In this document: positions 61,630-64,000 of the stretch, piece by piece | How positions within the stretch are numbered: position 1 is the stretch's first letter | How the letters are laid out: each line of letters opens with the position of its first letter | Source of the DNA: Prorocentrum cordatum | Taxonomy: Eukaryota > Sar > Dinophyceae > Prorocentrales > Prorocentraceae | Reading direction: 5' to 3' | DNA length: 64,000 nt | Assembly: GCA_963575745.1 (NCBI GenBank) | Contig: CAUYUJ010014356.1 | Coordinates: forward strand, 10,001-74,000 | Made by a program: the position numbers and the translations under genes | Notes under the pieces: generated by a model | Databases searched by the model: none | Told to the model about the DNA's origin: nothing | Seen by the model: only the letters and a program-made list of their open reading frames with translations

Positions 61630-62380
61630 CCACTTAGACATCCCAGCCCCTTTTCTCCACGCCAGCTGCCAGCTGGGAGGGGGTGGACGACGAGGACGGG
61701 GAGGAGCAGGATGACCGAAAGACATGGACGACGTGGGTCACGAGGACAAGGAGTATGAGGAGGATGACGAGGCGGTCGAGAAGGAAGATGTGGTCACGGA
61801 CGGAAGCAAAGGGATGCCTGCTGGCAGCGGCACAGGCCAGCCACGATATGTGCATCCTTCCCTCCTTCAAGAACAGGCAGCTGCATACCGACACCAAAAG
61901 ACCTGGCCAAGCAAGGCATGTGTCCACGCTTGATGCGCAAATGTGCAGTGGGGACCGCCAAGTCGCGCTTTGGTATGGTGGCGGTCAGGTTCCGGTTGCC
62001 CTGGACGGCACCTACGGTCAGTAACTTTTGCATAGCATGTCGCGGCGGCGGCCCTAGCGAAGCGGTTGGCGTGTCGCTCCGCTCCTTGGGGCGGTATGCT
62101 CGGAGAAACTTGGAACGTTGAAGCTCGGAGGCCTGGACGTGGACAGCGCGTCGCGCCGAAGCGCCGGCAGCGCGACACGCCAAGCCAACGTTCCCGACCG
62201 GAACACCGAGCGTCGCTCCCCGCCAAGCGCGAAGCAATATGAATCTAGCGCCCTTGCGCCGCATCGCTGCAGAAGCGCGCCTCTCTCGTCGGTCCGGGCC
62301 CGCAGCGCACAGAGTGCGCTCTTGGGTGGGATGCTAATCGAGGGGTGGGCGACTAACCTCCCGAAGGAACTGGATGGAGG
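61630..62380. other. No supported gene; one long inverted repeat
   Basis: GGTTGGCGTGTCGC (62062) and GCGACACGCCAAGCCAAC (62170) can pair across ~110 bp. Frames at 61683-62024 lack recognisable domains. Confidence 0.4.
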
Positions 62381-62384
62381 AGTA

Positions 62385-62885
62385 CAGGGATGGAGGAGGA
62401 GGAGGAGGAGGAGGAGGAGGAGGAGGAGGAGGAGGAGGACGAGAAGGAGGTGGAGGAGGAGGAGGAGGAGGAGGAGAGGAGGAGGAGGAGACGGCGGCGG
62501 CGGCGGCTGAGGAGGAGGAGACGGCGGCGGCGGCGGAGGAGGAGGCGGGAGGAGGCGGAGGACGGAGGGAGGGAGGGAGGGAGGAGTAGAGGCCTCCCAG
62601 ATGGGGCCGTAGTAGAGGGGGCCTCCCCCCGAGGTGTGCCGCGGGGGGGTCGGCGAGGAGGGAGAGCGTGGTCGCAGCAGCCTTCTCCCGGCCCTCAAGG
62701 CTCCCTCGGGCCGGCGGGGCCCCGGCCTGCGGGGCCCATCGTACTGAAGGGGGAGGCGAGCCTCTGCGGGCCTCCTCCTCCTCCTCCGCCGACAGTACGA
62801 CGAGCCTCCTCCCCCTCCTCCCCCTCCTCCGCCTCCTCGTCCTCCTCCTCCTCCTCCTCCTCCTCCTCCTCCTCCTCATCCTCCT
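62385..62885. repeat. GGA tract (62385-62590) and CTC tract (62778-62885)
   Basis: Inverted microsatellite pair around ~190 bp of GC-rich sequence without a gene. Confidence 0.85.
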
Positions 62886-62954
62886 CGTGGCCGCCGTCCG
62901 CGCCGGGCCCCCGAGCCGAGGCGCCTTCGGGTGGCGTCTGAGTTCTAACCACTA

Positions 62955-63085
62955 CAGGAGCCCAGGGGCACACAAACGAGCAGACACAAATGGCATGACT
63001 CCCCATGTCTTCCCATGTTTTCTGGGTTTCCGTTCTCCCCCCCACTGCCCACAGTTTCCTGCACGTTCCTGGGGATCGACGGTTC
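62955..63085 (+). mobile_element. ATATTTTC dispersed element, copy 4 (diverged)
   Basis: GGAGCCCAGGGGCACACAAA, ACTCCCCATGTCTTCCC, ATGTTTTCTGGGTTTC, a C-run, CACTGCCCACAG and GGGGATCGACGG match copies 1-3 in order at lower identity, so the family has been active over some time. Confidence 0.65.
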
Positions 63086-63179
63086 TGGGCGCAGGTCGTG
63101 TGCGGCAAGCTCGTGTCGTGCCGACTTCGGCGCTGGCTCCTGACACTGCGGGGATCCTCCAACCTGGAAAGATCGGCCG

Positions 63180-63256
63180 CTTCCGAAACATCAGATCGTG
63201 CAGCATCGACAGATTCGTCCGAAACATCAGATCGTGCAGCATCGACAGATTCGTGG
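63180..63256 (+). repeat. 36 bp two-copy tandem repeat
   Basis: CCGAAACATCAGATCGTGCA followed by GCATCGACAGATTCGT occurs twice in succession with almost no difference. Confidence 0.85.
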
Positions 63257-63391
63257 TCGCCAGCGGCGTTCCGCGCTGAACGCCAGCAGCGGGGCCGCTG
63301 CCGGTCGACACGACGCGGACCTGCTGCGCCACGGGGTTCCGGCGGGTGGCCAGAGGGGGGGTGCGCGAGAACGCTGGGCAGACAGCATCAA

Positions 63392-63604
63392 TTTGGACGC
63401 CCGACATGGGTACCGAAAAAATGGGTACGATGCCCAACAACAAATGTTGTCCCAAACCAACAGCGGCCGCTGTTGGGCAGGCGGCCTTCTGTCTCGAATG
63501 GACACAAGCCGCCGCGGCGTGGACAGCGAGCCCTGTTCAAAATGAACAGGAACTGCTGATGGGCATGGTACCCATTCTTTCCGTGCCCATCTCGGGCGTG
63601 CAGA
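63392..63604. mobile_element. 213 bp MITE with ~48 bp inverted ends, copy 2
   Basis: Same length and internal palindromes as 8057-8269, and more complete flanks: ATCAA lies immediately on both sides (63387-63391 and 63605-63609), a 5 bp target-site duplication. The ends TTTGGACGCCCG and (inverse) TCTGCACGCCCG pair. Confidence 0.85.
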
Positions 63605-63609
63605 ATCAA

Positions 63610-64000
63610 GAGCTGCCCGCGCTCAGGGCTGGAGGCCCTTCCGTGCCGCCCTGTCCAGGGCCAGGTCTCCGGACCCGGTGGTCGCGCGCTCGCTGGCTCG
63701 CTGGCCTCCCTCCAAGGTGTGCAGGGGCTCGGGGAGGAGGAGGTGGTCGCGTGATAGTCGCCCCCCGGCCAGCAGCCAACAAAAGCAGGACCGTCCTTGG
63801 CGGACAGAAGCTGACAGCTCTCTGTCGCTGGACCGCAAATGACGAGCCACATCTACATCGCAGAGCGCAGGGGAGGGGGGCTGGGGGACGCGGCGGTGCC
63901 ACCCCTTGCCGCGACGCCAGAAGTCTACATAGGCTGCGGTCGCCATTGTCTGCTCTCAGAACCCTCTGTCGCCAGAGGCTCCCCAAGTGTCCGAGTAAAC
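63610..64000. other. No supported gene
   Basis: Ordinary GC-rich sequence with domain-free frames on the minus strand; continues past the window edge. Confidence 0.4.

Overview
This is nuclear DNA of a dinoflagellate. Four lines of evidence support that: GC-rich sequence packed with long trinucleotide microsatellites; several decayed non-LTR retrotransposons (LINEs) of types common in dinoflagellate genomes; no bacterial-style operons; and degraded copies of the 22-nt dinoflagellate spliced leader (ending ATTTTGGCTCAAG) just upstream of several reading frames. I cannot name the genus. Most open frames are low-complexity or repeat translations, so few real genes can be supported.

Layout. 0-11 kb is a graveyard of short inverted-repeat elements. 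It holds about seven copies of one 145-160 bp family, a 213 bp family with ~48 bp inverted ends, a TA-flanked 167 bp Stowaway-like element and others, many nested in one another, plus a 1.15 kb CAT/CAC microsatellite. 11.6-12.9 kb (minus) carries a multi-pass membrane protein resembling MLO proteins, interrupted by one in-frame TAG. 13.2-14.0 kb is an 81/90 bp satellite. 15-19 kb (plus) is a decayed endonuclease/RT/zinc-finger LINE (LINE-A), with a second copy of its 3' part at 21.8-23.2 kb. 24-31 kb is repeats and microsatellites. 31.6-34.6 kb (minus) is a decayed jockey/R1-like LINE (LINE-C).

35.3-45.5 kb is the most interesting part. A LINE reverse transcriptase (LINE-D, plus) is split at its catalytic motif C by a ~7.98 kb DNA element (36015-43989) with inverted ends. 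Removing the element plus one copy of a 2-bp CT repeat rejoins the RT in frame. The element carries four plus-strand reading frames (A-D). D is a transposase-like member of a dinoflagellate-expanded family. Each of the four has a spliced-leader-like relict shortly before its ATG. The element also has two (GTCAAAAA)-type hairpins, a 62 bp exact internal repeat and a copy of the 13 kb satellite.

46.8-53.5 kb (minus) is the best preserved LINE (LINE-E). It has an ORF1 with a RanBP2-type zinc finger and coiled coil, then endonuclease, RT with an intact IDD motif, and RNase H. 54.2-55.9 kb is a satellite with a 314 bp higher-order unit, and 56.6-57.6 kb a 199 bp tandem repeat. 58.6-60.0 kb is a 1.4 kb ACC microsatellite flanked by two copies of one element. 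60-64 kb holds one weakly supported minus-strand ORF and more elements.

A ~140 bp dispersed family with four copies (17.35, 27.05, 27.65 and 62.95 kb) interrupts LINE-A so that a GT-AG removal restores the frame, as an introner would. Gene order gives no sign of a metabolic pathway; the window records nested mobile-element activity and cDNA recycling.
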